Below, piece after piece: positions 31,634 to 39,938 of a DNA stretch of 64,000 nt. A model generated the notes under the pieces. That model worked only from the letters and a program-made list of their open reading frames with translations. It was not told where the DNA came from and searched no databases. Both the position numbers and the translations under genes were made by a program. Each line of letters starts with the position of its first letter. The stretch's first letter is position 1. Source of the DNA: a bacterium (lineage in GTDB: Bacteria > CSSED10-310 > JAFGSJ01); assembly GCA_016934675.1 (NCBI GenBank), contig JAFGSJ010000027.1:1-64000 (forward strand). Reading direction: 5' to 3'.

Positions 31634-32713
31634 TCACAATTTTACCGGGGTTCTGAATACAAATCTAATATAAAAAGGTAGGGCGGTCAGCAAGGGGATG
31701 AGGTAATACGTAAAGCGATACAGTAATACCGCGGCCAGTGCTGATTCCCACGGCACGCCAAATTCGTAGAAAACTGCGGTCATGCCGCCTTCCATCACTC
31801 CAAGGCCTCCCACAGCAATAAAAGCATAAGAGAGAAATATCCCAATAAAATAGACCCCGGCAATGATTAACCAGGGCATGGGGTGATTGATCGCATAAAA
31901 ACAATAGTACAGACATATCATCGCACAAATCCAATCTCCACAAATCTGTATGGCGGGAATTATCATCTGCTTTTTTTGAGGTCTGAAAAGCTGAAGGGCC
32001 TGATTAGTCTGAACGGTGATCCTTTGAACAACACTACCCCACCTACCGCTTTCTTTTTGGAACAATCTTTCCGCATAACGGGTCACGTTTTCCATGGCCT
32101 CGAGTACTCGGTTAGTTGAAACCTCATCAAAAATCAGGACAAGGATGAAGACAATAAAAAAAACGGCAAAAATAATAGGCGCAACCATGATATACAGTTG
32201 AAAGGCGGTCAGCGTTTCATGCATAAGTAACGCTAAGCAACTGAAAACAAAGAGGAGGACCATGGTGATATTGGTCAAAACCCCTTGTATGAGAGATACA
32301 GAAAATGTCGTCACCGGTGGTATATCTCTTTTCTTCAGCAGGAGGGCACGCAGAGCATACCCGCTTATACCTCCTATGGCAATGAAGTAATTTACCAGGG
32401 TCGAGAGTACTGTGATCATGAACAGTTCACCAAAACGAAGATTGTATTTGACCATACTCAGGAGAACCTTGTATGACGCGGTGATGAAATAGTAACTGAC
32501 ACATGTGGCTATGAACGCTCTTGAAAGCATTGATAAATCAACGTGGTACAGAATGGCCACAAATTTCGAAATATCGGATAAAGCCAGGAGGACCACGATG
32601 ATTATCAGGCCAAAGAGAAGGGTAGTCATCCATTGCCATGATGGTGATCGAAAGTCCCGACCGGCATGTTTCTTATGAAGAACCTGTTCTGAAGAAGTTG
32701 TATCTTGGGTCAT
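31634..32713 (-). CDS. Lysylphosphatidylglycerol synthase TM-region/UPF0104-like membrane protein
   Basis: A 359-residue integral membrane protein with about eight hydrophobic segments. The C-terminal VGGLGVMEGGMTAVFYEFGV followed by ALAAVLLYRFTYYLIPLL is characteristic of the flippase-like family that includes the membrane part of MprF and AglD-type proteins. The N-terminal 25 residues are hydrophilic. No catalytic aminoacyl-transferase domain is attached. It probably handles a lipid or lipid-linked sugar, but the substrate is unknown. Upstream on the same strand is ridA, separated by a strong hairpin. Confidence 0.8.
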   Translation of the reverse strand: MTQDTTSSEQVLHKKHAGRDFRSPSWQWMTTLLFGLIIIVVLLALSDISKFVAILYHVDLSMLSRAFIATCVSYYFITASYKVLLSMVKYNLRFGELFMITVLSTLVNYFIAIGGISGYALRALLLKKRDIPPVTTFSVSLIQGVLTNITMVLLFVFSCLALLMHETLTAFQLYIMVAPIIFAVFFIVFILVLIFDEVSTNRVLEAMENVTRYAERLFQKESGRWGSVVQRITVQTNQALQLFRPQKKQMIIPAIQICGDWICAMICLYYCFYAINHPMPWLIIAGVYFIGIFLSYAFIAVGGLGVMEGGMTAVFYEFGVPWESALAAVLLYRFTYYLIPLLTALPFYIRFVFRTPVKL

Positions 32714-32764
32714 TTTCCCCTCAGGAGTTGGGCATTCTCATAACGAATCGAACCTAACAATTGC

Positions 32765-32795
32765 CAGGCCGAGAACTCTCCAGATTCTCGGCCTG
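32765..32795 (-). terminator. Perfect 11-bp hairpin between ridA and the flippase-like gene
   Basis: CAGGCCGAGAA (32765-32775) pairs with TTCTCGGCCTG (32785-32795) around a 9-base loop. It lies 75 bases downstream of the ridA stop on the minus strand. The sequence after it on that strand (GCAATTGTTAGG) is only moderately T-rich, so it may be a leaky terminator or an mRNA-stabilising end. Confidence 0.6.
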
Positions 32796-32870
32796 ATAAT
32801 CATGATCACTCTCAATTCGGATCATATCCCATCGGAAGGAGTGGGACACTCAGCAATGGGTTGCATCGCT

Positions 32871-33254
32871 TCAGTCAGTATAGGCGACTGCTTCGATTTC
32901 GACCAGTGCCCCCAAGGGCAAAGCTGCAACTGCGACAGTCGAGCGAGCTGGCTTAGCCGAGTTAAAAAACCGGGCGTAGATTTCGTTTATTTTGGGAAAA
33001 TGAGCCATATTTGTTATGAAGACTGTTGTTTTCAGTACCTGATTCAAGGAAGAACCTGCTGCTTCCAGGACATTTCCCAGATGAGTCAGGACGAGTTCTG
33101 TTTGTTTTTCGACAGTATCAGCATCGATTTTACCCGTTTCGAGATCGATCGCCAGTTGTCCCGATGTGTACACAAGATTACCAATTCTGATCGCTTGTTC
33201 ATATGGACCGATTGCTTTGGGAGCACGATCGGTTTTCACGACTGTTGTTGACAT
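32871..33254 (-). CDS. ridA: RidA family enamine/imine deaminase
   Basis: A 127-residue RidA (YjgF/YER057c/UK114). These trimeric enzymes hydrolyse reactive enamines such as 2-aminoacrylate made by PLP enzymes. The family motifs are GPYEQAIRIGNLVYTSGQLA near the start, and NEIYARFF followed by KPARSTVAVAALPLGALVEIEAVAY at the end; the arginine in PARS is the catalytic and substrate-binding residue. The ATG has a close AGGAGGTCAT and a second identical copy 19 bases further upstream. Confidence 0.93.
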   Translation of the reverse strand: MSTTVVKTDRAPKAIGPYEQAIRIGNLVYTSGQLAIDLETGKIDADTVEKQTELVLTHLGNVLEAAGSSLNQVLKTTVFITNMAHFPKINEIYARFFNSAKPARSTVAVAALPLGALVEIEAVAYTD

Positions 33255-33601
33255 TATGACCTCCTGTTTTGAAAATGACCTCCTGGTAATGAGACGTTTT
33301 CTCTTTGTTTAGGTTTCATCTGGCCTCTTCTGGAGGATGATATCATATGATAAAGTTCGATTGCAAATATCCCTTGTTTCTTTGAACAATCAAAAAGAAC
33401 TCACTTGATATTTCTGTTTTATCTTTTTGTATGGCAATCTCCTTGTTTTTGCCTGTCTTGATATTTCCCTGACAAACCGATACAATACAAATGGTAATGC
33501 TGGGGGAAATCGATGTTTTTTCTTACCAGCCACGAGGTGATATCCTGAACATCCGTAATCTGATCCAGAGGCTACGGTTTTTATTGTATTGAGGAATCTC
33601 G
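33255..33601. promoter_or_regulatory. Divergent intergenic region between ridA and the AAA+ operon
   Basis: This AT-rich gap of 347 bases separates two divergent genes. On the plus side is a good sigma-70 promoter at 33458-33486. CTTGATATTTC occurs twice (33404-33414 and 33457-33467), the second copy spanning the -35. On the minus side the ridA ribosome binding site AGGAGGTCAT is duplicated. A weaker minus-strand promoter (TTGCAA, 18 bases, TATCAT) may serve ridA. No further open frame was recognised. Confidence 0.6.
33458..33486 (+). promoter_or_regulatory. Sigma-70 promoter for the AAA+ operon
   Basis: -35 TTGATA (33458-33463), a 17-base spacer, and -10 TACAAT (33481-33486); each box differs from consensus by one base. 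It would give a leader of about 110 nucleotides before the gene at 33602. Confidence 0.65.
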
Positions 33602-35803
33602 ATGAATCTTTTTCAAGAGTATCGTTTTTCTGACCAGATGATTATACCTCGTCCGAGTGAAGCTCGTTACATATTGTCTATTCTAAACAGACAAGGTGTG
33701 CGTCGACGAATAGTGCTGGTTGGTGAACGGGGTTGTGGGAAAAGGAGCTTGATCGAAGAAGTGCTTCGTGCTCTGACCGGCGTAGACCTTGGTGGGGCTT
33801 TGCATGAGCTGAAACCCCTTTTTGTGAGCAGGACTGCTCTCTTGCATCAAATCCATACTCTCTCAGATAACTCGGAACGAGCTGGCATCCCCGGTAACGC
33901 TTTGATCATTATCGAGGATATGGCACCTCTGCTTCAGACATATAATGATTCAGCCGGGCACAATGCGAAACGGCAAGCCATGATCGACTATCTGTTTGCT
34001 GGCAGTCATGCCTTGATTGGAACTGTTAGGACTATTGAATATCAACGTTTCATGGTTTCAGATTCATTTTGGCAAGAGAATCTGATTCCTTTTATAGTCC
34101 AAGAAATGCCCCTGGGGAACATTCGCCGGATTCTGACCCATTGGCAGGCTGTCTATCATAAACAATACCAGGTCACAATCCCAGACCGGATCATTGATGA
34201 AATAATGGACTTGGGACTAACTTTACTTAAAAATCATGCTTTTCCTCAAAGTGGTATTGAATTGATCGAGGCCGTTGCTTCTTCCGCTGTCATTCGGGCG
34301 AGCCTGGCGGGAGGCAATGAGGTCGGGCCGCTGATTGTCCAGTCCGATGATCTCTATGAACAGCTTTCCCATCTCCTGCGTATTCCGGTTGGGAATTATC
34401 TTGGTATCGAGGAAAACCGGATTTTTAAACTCAAAGAGCTTCTCAGTCGGGAAATCTTTGGCCAGGAAAGGGCTTTGACCGACCTGGTTAAGGCGGTCCA
34501 GCGTGCTTTGCTGGGCACACGAGAACCCGGTCATGCACATCCACTCGGGATTTTTTTGTTCATGGGGCCGACCGGTGTCGGCAAAACAGAGACAGCCCGA
34601 GCTCTTTCGAAGCACCTTTTTGGACAGGATCAATCAATCTTGATGAATATGCCAGAAATGCAAGACCCGGTCGATGGTATTAAAAGACTCAGAGGTGCAG
34701 CTCTGGCCCATCGCATAAGTGATAATCCCTTTTCGGTCATTATTCTCGACGAAATCGAAAAAGCACCGCAGCGAATTCGTGAGTTTTTCCTCAATATTTT
34801 CGATACGGGTTTATTAAAGGATATCGATGAACGAACAATCGACGCGAGCAATGCTTTTTTTATAATGACTTCCAATGTGGGCAGCGATCTGTTCGAACAA
34901 TCTCACGGTATTTTACCCGAAACGTTCAGTGATCAGGATTATCTCATTAAAAAAAGTGAATTGCTGGAGGCTTTGAAAAAGGAACAATTCAGACCGGAAT
35001 TCATTAACCGGATCGATGAGATCGTCTTGTTCAGACCGCTCTTGAGAAGCGATATCATTAAAATAATCGACTCAAATCTCCAGAGTTATACCCAACTCAT
35101 CCAAGAAAACGAGGATAAAAAAGTCGATTATGATTTCGGTATTACCGAAGTATTAGCCAAAGGATGCGACCTTAATTTCGGGGCCCGGGATGCTCGACGC
35201 GTTCTCCGTCGAAATATTTACAGCCATCTTCTGCGAACTGATCAATATTATCAAGCGAAAAAAATTGAAATTATGCGAAGTGAACTTCTTCGTTCTCTCG
35301 ACCAAATTCATGTGGTCGTTGTGAGTAAAAGCGAAAAGGATGGGATTTCGCTCATCCTGAACCTGAACAAAAGCAGGTTCAATCTCGAATATACCCGTTT
35401 TGAAGATGTCAAGGATTTTCTCAATGCCCTGCCCACATTACGTTTTGACATTGTTTTATTCCATACCAATATCACACAGGAGGGGACCAAGCATTCCACA
35501 CTCGGATTGGGCCTCAACAGCCTGAAAAAAATGGACCATCGAGCTTCGATTTTTATCGTGGTTGATTCGTTCCAATCGCTGAATATGTATAAACCCTATA
35601 TGTCGCAAGGCGTCAGGGGATTGCTTCGAGTCGCTGAACTGGAAAGCTGGTTGACGGGTTTTATCGCTGAGGTTAGACAACGTAAAAGCATTACCCAACT
35701 CGTTGAATTTAATTTTGAGAATTTGGTCTGGAAACAAATCTATGATGAACAGAAACAGACACTTTTTCTTATCTTGGAAAGTTACGGACAGTTGAAAAAA
35801 TGA
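33602..35803 (+). CDS. ClpB-like double AAA+ ATPase with receiver-like C-terminus and no pore loop
   Basis: A 733-residue protein. Residues 1-260 are a divergent first AAA+ module (P-loop GERGCGKRS at 41-49; ED rather than DE at 105-106). Residues 275-560 form a good ClpB-type second module (P-loop GPTGVGKT at 322-329, Walker B ILDEIEKA at 381-388, sensor N425, FRPEFINRID, sensor-2 GARD at 527-530). The Clp N domain and the middle coiled coil are absent. The aromatic pore loop (APPGYVG in ClpB) is missing: only KRLRGAALAHRI stands in its place near 361-372, so normal substrate threading is doubtful. Residues 568-695 look like a degenerate receiver domain (VVVVSK, DIVLFHTN, IFIVVDS, GVRGLL). 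It heads a four-gene run. Function unknown. Confidence 0.85.
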   Translation: MNLFQEYRFSDQMIIPRPSEARYILSILNRQGVRRRIVLVGERGCGKRSLIEEVLRALTGVDLGGALHELKPLFVSRTALLHQIHTLSDNSERAGIPGNALIIIEDMAPLLQTYNDSAGHNAKRQAMIDYLFAGSHALIGTVRTIEYQRFMVSDSFWQENLIPFIVQEMPLGNIRRILTHWQAVYHKQYQVTIPDRIIDEIMDLGLTLLKNHAFPQSGIELIEAVASSAVIRASLAGGNEVGPLIVQSDDLYEQLSHLLRIPVGNYLGIEENRIFKLKELLSREIFGQERALTDLVKAVQRALLGTREPGHAHPLGIFLFMGPTGVGKTETARALSKHLFGQDQSILMNMPEMQDPVDGIKRLRGAALAHRISDNPFSVIILDEIEKAPQRIREFFLNIFDTGLLKDIDERTIDASNAFFIMTSNVGSDLFEQSHGILPETFSDQDYLIKKSELLEALKKEQFRPEFINRIDEIVLFRPLLRSDIIKIIDSNLQSYTQLIQENEDKKVDYDFGITEVLAKGCDLNFGARDARRVLRRNIYSHLLRTDQYYQAKKIEIMRSELLRSLDQIHVVVVSKSEKDGISLILNLNKSRFNLEYTRFEDVKDFLNALPTLRFDIVLFHTNITQEGTKHSTLGLGLNSLKKMDHRASIFIVVDSFQSLNMYKPYMSQGVRGLLRVAELESWLTGFIAEVRQRKSITQLVEFNFENLVWKQIYDEQKQTLFLILESYGQLKK

Positions 35804-36813
35804 GTCTATTGTCGGAAACGGCATGTGCAGATAAAATTACCCGGATTGAGCGAATTTTAGGCCCTCTTGTCGAGTTGGCTCATGAGTGCCGTTTGTGTCC
35901 TCGGCAATGTCGTGTTCTCCGGGAGTCAGGTCAGGTTGGGACCTGCGGAGCGGGTTGGAATCCCAAAATTGCCGTGGCTTTACCCCATTTTGGCGAAGAA
36001 CCACCCCTGGTAGGCACAAAAGGGTCGGGCACTGTTTTTTTTAGCTATTGTCCTTTGAAATGCTCGTTTTGTCAAAATTATGACATTAGCACCATGGGTA
36101 TTGGTCGTTTGGTCGAACCAGCTGAATTGGCCAGTATTTTCATGCAATTGCAGAATATGGGCTGTCATAACCTTAATCTTGTTTCACCGACTCAATCCAT
36201 TCATCAGATAATGTCCGCTCTTTTGATCGCATTCAGGAAAGGTCTAAATCTTCCCCTGGTCTATAATACGAGTGGCTACGAACTCCCCGAGATACTCGAA
36301 CTGTTGGATGGAATCATCGACATTTATCTGCCTGATGCCAAATACGGTGACGTTCATTCAGGCCAGACTTTAGCCTCAGCCAGTAACTACGCTGAAATCA
36401 ATCGTCAGGCCATCAGAGAAATGTTCCGGCAGGTCGGACCACTCCAGACTGATCGACAAGGTTTGGCTATCAGAGGACTCATTGTTCGACATCTCGTCCT
36501 GCCGAACAGATTGGCCGATACCAGAGCTGTTTTGAGAATGATAGCAGAAGAAACCAATGAACAAGCCCATGTTTCCTTGCTTGGCCAGTATTTTCCCACC
36601 ACCAATGTCCAAGAGCACCCCGACCTGGGACGACAGGTCCAGGAATTTGAATGGCTCGAAGCTGTGTTCTGGCTTCATCATTTTGATCTTGAACGTGGTT
36701 GGTTACAATATCCTTCTTATGATGACCGGGATATGTTTATCCCCAATTTCAACAACGAAACTGTTTTTCATTTTATTGTAGAGAAAGGTCTTCAAGAATG
36801 TCTGATTCACTGA
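35800..36813 (+). CDS. Radical SAM protein, PflX-like (COG1313 type)
   Basis: A 337-residue radical SAM enzyme. The cluster motif is CPLKCSFC (C84, C88, C91), preceded by a second cysteine set (C30, C33, C37, C49) that may hold an extra cluster. YLPDAKYG and LVRHLVLP-like segments (IVRHLVLPNR) match the PflX group of pyruvate formate-lyase activating enzyme homologues, whose target is unknown. It overlaps the AAA+ gene by four bases, so the two are translationally coupled. No glycyl-radical enzyme gene is in view, which leaves the substrate open. Confidence 0.88.
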   Translation: MSLLSETACADKITRIERILGPLVELAHECRLCPRQCRVLRESGQVGTCGAGWNPKIAVALPHFGEEPPLVGTKGSGTVFFSYCPLKCSFCQNYDISTMGIGRLVEPAELASIFMQLQNMGCHNLNLVSPTQSIHQIMSALLIAFRKGLNLPLVYNTSGYELPEILELLDGIIDIYLPDAKYGDVHSGQTLASASNYAEINRQAIREMFRQVGPLQTDRQGLAIRGLIVRHLVLPNRLADTRAVLRMIAEETNEQAHVSLLGQYFPTTNVQEHPDLGRQVQEFEWLEAVFWLHHFDLERGWLQYPSYDDRDMFIPNFNNETVFHFIVEKGLQECLIH

Positions 36814-37538
36814 AAGACCACCTTGACCAAAGTGACCTTCCAGAGCCGGATCGCTATCAACAGGAGATTGAACGTGATTGGCACGATGCAATCCAGGATT
36901 TGTGTGATCAGGAAAAGCACTTGGCTTTGATCAATAGTGCCCAAAAATACTACTTGCTTGATTATCTGGCACAACTGTATCGAGACTACTTTGATCATCA
37001 TCCGACCGATACGGTCGTTCAGGAATATCTGAATCAGATTTTTACGATCGCGGCTTTTACTTATTTGCAGCGCCCCAATCATGCTTCAGAACGATCATCT
37101 CCTTATAAAGCTTATATTTCCTTGATTTTTTTTGCTTTTCTTGCCCTGTGTCTGCTGTGGGGTTATCTCTTCTTTGCCTTGAGACATAACCTGGTAGAAG
37201 AATGCTACATGAATGGACTTCAAGCCATGTTCCATAAAAACTATGACAAAGCCAGACTTTGCTTTGAGAAGGTCTCTAACCTTGACCATGAGTATAAAGA
37301 TGTTCAAGAGAAACTGAGTTTCCTGAATGCAAGAGCACATGAAAAGAAAACCCTTCAGAACGTAACCCCTCAGATTGTCTCATCTCCCTCAGTTACTCAC
37401 ATGGAGACGGCTACCCCTCTCATTCCAGAAACAAATGAGCAGAGCACTCCTTTCAGTTCAACAGGAACACCGGCACCTATCCAGCAACAAAATATTCTCA
37501 CAAACGGTGAAAACAATCATGAGTCCAGAACAAAATAA
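36798..37538 (+). CDS. Single-span membrane protein of unknown function
   Basis: A 246-residue protein without a family I recognise. Residues 1-110 are acidic and helical (possible cytoplasmic domain). One transmembrane segment lies at about 112-132 (ISLIFFAFLALCLLWGYLFF). It is followed by a short repeat-like helix pair (GLQAMFHKNYDKARLCFEKVSNLDHEY), which resembles a TPR motif. The end is rich in Ser, Thr, Pro and Gln. It overlaps the radical SAM gene by 16 bases and the deaminase gene by 20. It may anchor or partner the AAA+ protein, but this is only context. Confidence 0.75.
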   Translation: MSDSLKDHLDQSDLPEPDRYQQEIERDWHDAIQDLCDQEKHLALINSAQKYYLLDYLAQLYRDYFDHHPTDTVVQEYLNQIFTIAAFTYLQRPNHASERSSPYKAYISLIFFAFLALCLLWGYLFFALRHNLVEECYMNGLQAMFHKNYDKARLCFEKVSNLDHEYKDVQEKLSFLNARAHEKKTLQNVTPQIVSSPSVTHMETATPLIPETNEQSTPFSSTGTPAPIQQQNILTNGENNHESRTK

Positions 37539-37959
37539 GACATCGAACCGAGTCAGTTGGGAACGCTATTTCATGAATATTGCCCTCCAGGTGGCCACAC
37601 GTTCAACCTGTGACCGTAAACATGTCGGGGCTGTCATTGTCAAAGACCGTATGATCCTGTCAACAGGTTATAATGGGAGTATCCGAGGAATGCCTCATTG
37701 TAATGAGATCGGACACATGATCGAAAATGATCACTGCATCGCAACCATCCATGCCGAAGCGAATGCAATAATCCAAGCTGCCAGAAACGGCGTAAAAATC
37801 GACGGTGCTGAGATCTATATTACAGCCAGTCCCTGTTGGAATTGCTTTAAAATGATTGCGAACGCAGGCATCATCAGAATTTACTATCTTGAATTCTATC
37901 GCGATGAACGCATCATCGAGGTCGCCCAAAACATCGGCCTTGAATTGATAAAACTCTGA
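37519..37959 (+). CDS. Deoxycytidylate (dCMP) deaminase family protein
   Basis: A 146-residue zinc-dependent deaminase that would turn dCMP into dUMP for dTMP synthesis. The zinc and catalytic motif is HAEAN (H78, E80), with C106 and C109 in SPCWNC. GYNGSIRGMPHC matches ComEB-type dCMP deaminases. I use ATG 37519, which overlaps the preceding gene. Late-competence ComEB is a homologue, but no com genes are nearby. Confidence 0.92.
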   Translation: MSPEQNKTSNRVSWERYFMNIALQVATRSTCDRKHVGAVIVKDRMILSTGYNGSIRGMPHCNEIGHMIENDHCIATIHAEANAIIQAARNGVKIDGAEIYITASPCWNCFKMIANAGIIRIYYLEFYRDERIIEVAQNIGLELIKL

Positions 37960-37960
37960 G

Positions 37961-37986
37961 ACGAATCACATACTCTATTCGTTTTT
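37961..37986 (+). terminator. Weak intrinsic terminator after the deaminase gene
   Basis: ACGAAT (37961-37966) pairs with ATTCGT (37977-37982), and TTTT follows at once (37983-37986). The stem is short and AT-rich. It separates the four-gene AAA+ run from the polysaccharide locus, whose own promoter begins at 38018. Confidence 0.4.
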
Positions 37987-38017
37987 GCTATGAATGTAAA
38001 AAAAAAGAAAAAAGTTA

Positions 38018-38046
38018 TTGACATATCTATTTTTATACCTTACAAT
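38018..38046 (+). promoter_or_regulatory. Near-consensus sigma-70 promoter of the polysaccharide locus
   Basis: A perfect -35 TTGACA (38018-38023), a 17-base spacer, and -10 TACAAT (38041-38046) with one mismatch. The region is strongly AT-rich, with an A-tract upstream. The predicted leader is about 80 nucleotides and ends in a hairpin over the ribosome binding site. Confidence 0.8.
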
Positions 38047-38106
38047 ATAGAAAATTGTATGGTAGAAAGATTTCTATGTTTCTTTCACGCTATAATTGAG
38101 AGCATA

Positions 38107-38128
38107 ACACCTTTTCAGAAAGGGGTGT
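38107..38128 (+). promoter_or_regulatory. Hairpin sequestering the ribosome binding site of the gene at 38132
   Basis: ACACCTTTT (38107-38115) pairs with AAGGGGTGT (38120-38128) through nine base pairs including two G-U pairs, with a 4-base loop. The 3' arm contains the Shine-Dalgarno sequence AAAGGGG, three bases before the ATG. Such a stem would reduce translation unless opened by a protein, small RNA or temperature. Confidence 0.5.
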
Positions 38129-38131
38129 ACG

Positions 38132-38701
38132 ATGATATTTATGGTTAAGGGGGGTCATATAGCACGAAGAGCCTTTATCGCTTCTGGTATGTTCCTACTA
38201 ATGAGCTTCTTGCTTACATTGTGTTTTGCTCAAGAAGACGCTGAGACAATTAACCAGGGAAAATTTGTCGAATTGATTTTTCAAGCAAAACAACTTGACC
38301 TTATTTCTGAAACAAACCTTGTCCTCAATCAGGCTTCCGTTGAGGATTTTGGAACACAACGAACCTATTCCGATACCATAAATACTTCAACTTTATTGGG
38401 TAAAAAACGTTTCTTGGAGCATCTGGGCTATTGCCCCGAAGGAGGGTATAACCTTGACAAAATATTGACTTACGGTGATTTTGCCGTTACGCTTGTCAAG
38501 GTCCTTCATCTCAGCGCGCCTGATAATCCCACTCCGGATGATTATATTGATCTTCTTGTGGATAAAGGGATTATCGATAAAAAAGATGCTGAAACTCCAA
38601 TGACCCTTCAGGAAGTACTTGATGCCCTCGAAAAAGCGAATATTCCCGCGGTCGATGTGAAAATGCAGGATTACCAAAAACCCCTATCACCCATTGAATA
38701 A
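38132..38701 (+). CDS. Exported protein of unknown function, first gene of the polysaccharide locus
   Basis: A 189-residue protein with an N-terminal signal peptide (basic MVKGGHIARR, apolar AFIASGMFLLMSFLLTLCF, cleavage near CFA-QE at about 34). The mature part is acidic and helical, with a segment LDKILTYGDFAVTLVKVLHL and another YIDLLVDKGIIDKKDAETP. I recognise no family. It follows a strong promoter and precedes the beta-barrel gene by 27 bases, so it is probably a periplasmic or secreted part of the export system. Confidence 0.75.
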   Translation: MIFMVKGGHIARRAFIASGMFLLMSFLLTLCFAQEDAETINQGKFVELIFQAKQLDLISETNLVLNQASVEDFGTQRTYSDTINTSTLLGKKRFLEHLGYCPEGGYNLDKILTYGDFAVTLVKVLHLSAPDNPTPDDYIDLLVDKGIIDKKDAETPMTLQEVLDALEKANIPAVDVKMQDYQKPLSPIE

Positions 38702-38728
38702 CAGTTCAAGCCACGCGGAGAAAAGTGT

Positions 38729-39901
38729 ATGGAAGAAAAATATAATGTGTATAGAAAACAGAAAGGCCTCTGTTTTACAATAACTCTCTTGTTCTTCTTT
38801 GCCGCTTCAAGTCTGGTTCACGCAACAGAAACGGCTGGTGTCAATAAGCTATCTCTTTTCCTCGATTTCTTTTTCGGTTATGATTCCAATATTGTTTACT
38901 ATGCTGAGGATATCGACGATAGTTATTACACATTGCTTCCAAAGATACTCTTGACCCTGCCTGGGGAACATACTTTTTTTCAAGTCGGGTATAGTCTTCG
39001 TTACGATCAATATTTAGATCATAGCGATTTTTCAAACACATCGCAAAATTTAGACCTGTTAGGACGGGTGTATGTTGGTAATAACTTTACGCTATCCTTA
39101 AAGGACAAGTTTGTCGATTCCCTCTATGGTTTGTGGCGCACAGAGAACGACTCATTTGTTGGAGATGGTTACTACGTAAATTCATTGTCTCCTATTCTTA
39201 ATTATGAGTCAACATCTGCTTTTTTCTCAACTAATGTATCATTTACGCATATGTTTGAGAGATGGGATGAATTTGACTACCGCGACTGGGATTCTACAGG
39301 AGTAAACTGTTATCTTGGTTTTGCTTTAGGAGCATATACCAAATTGGGTTTGTCCGCTGCTTTTATTGAAAAAGACTATAAAGAAATAATAACAGACTAT
39401 AAAAGCACATCATTTGGGGTAAATTTTGCATACACTATTCCAGAAGTTATTGATATCAAGGCATTTGCCGGTTCTCTTAACCGGGAGTATAACGATATAG
39501 ATGAGGATTCGAGCTTATTCTCATACGAACTGATTTTTAGTAAAATTTTCTCAGAAATAACCAGTGCCAATGTAAGCTTGTATTATGATTATGGCGATAG
39601 TGAAGTCCAGTTGGGGGATTATTTTACACGTCAGGGCGCTCTTCTTGATTTGTCGTATCTGTTTAGAGAAAAAATACAATTGATGGTAAAAACAGAGTAT
39701 TATAAACTCGATTATGAATTGTTTGAACGGGATGATACGGTCATGCGGGCATATACCGGGATCGGTTATAAATTCATAGATTGGTTTGCGATCCAATTTT
39801 TCTATAATTATCTTGACCGGGAATCTTCTCTTGATCAGTATGATTTATCAGATCAACGTTTAGAGTTGCATCTGAATATTTTTCATGATTTCACTTTCTA
39901 A
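38729..39901 (+). CDS. Outer-membrane beta-barrel protein of polysaccharide locus
   Basis: A 390-residue protein with a signal peptide (LCFTITLLFFFAASSLVHA, cleavage near residue 34). The mature part alternates aromatic and polar residues, with many short strands such as FFQVGYSLRYDQYL, AFFSTNVSFTHMF and AIQFFYNYLDRE, ending in LHLNIFHDFTF with a C-terminal phenylalanine, a sorting feature of outer-membrane barrels. Similar barrels occur in exopolysaccharide loci near Wza-type genes. A pore or secretion role in polysaccharide export is inferred. Confidence 0.8.
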   Translation: MEEKYNVYRKQKGLCFTITLLFFFAASSLVHATETAGVNKLSLFLDFFFGYDSNIVYYAEDIDDSYYTLLPKILLTLPGEHTFFQVGYSLRYDQYLDHSDFSNTSQNLDLLGRVYVGNNFTLSLKDKFVDSLYGLWRTENDSFVGDGYYVNSLSPILNYESTSAFFSTNVSFTHMFERWDEFDYRDWDSTGVNCYLGFALGAYTKLGLSAAFIEKDYKEIITDYKSTSFGVNFAYTIPEVIDIKAFAGSLNREYNDIDEDSSLFSYELIFSKIFSEITSANVSLYYDYGDSEVQLGDYFTRQGALLDLSYLFREKIQLMVKTEYYKLDYELFERDDTVMRAYTGIGYKFIDWFAIQFFYNYLDRESSLDQYDLSDQRLELHLNIFHDFTF

Positions 39902-39938
39902 GTGACCAGAAATCGTTGGTCTCGACTAAGCTGACACC

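Noticed and set aside
32802-33251. A 149-codon plus-strand open frame across ridA
   Set aside because: RidA on the minus strand is clearly conserved, and the plus-strand translation shows only the mirror of its codons.
33602-37959. Type VI secretion or phage-defence operon
   Set aside because: The AAA+ protein is ClpB-like, but no Tss, toxin, nuclease or other defence gene accompanies it.
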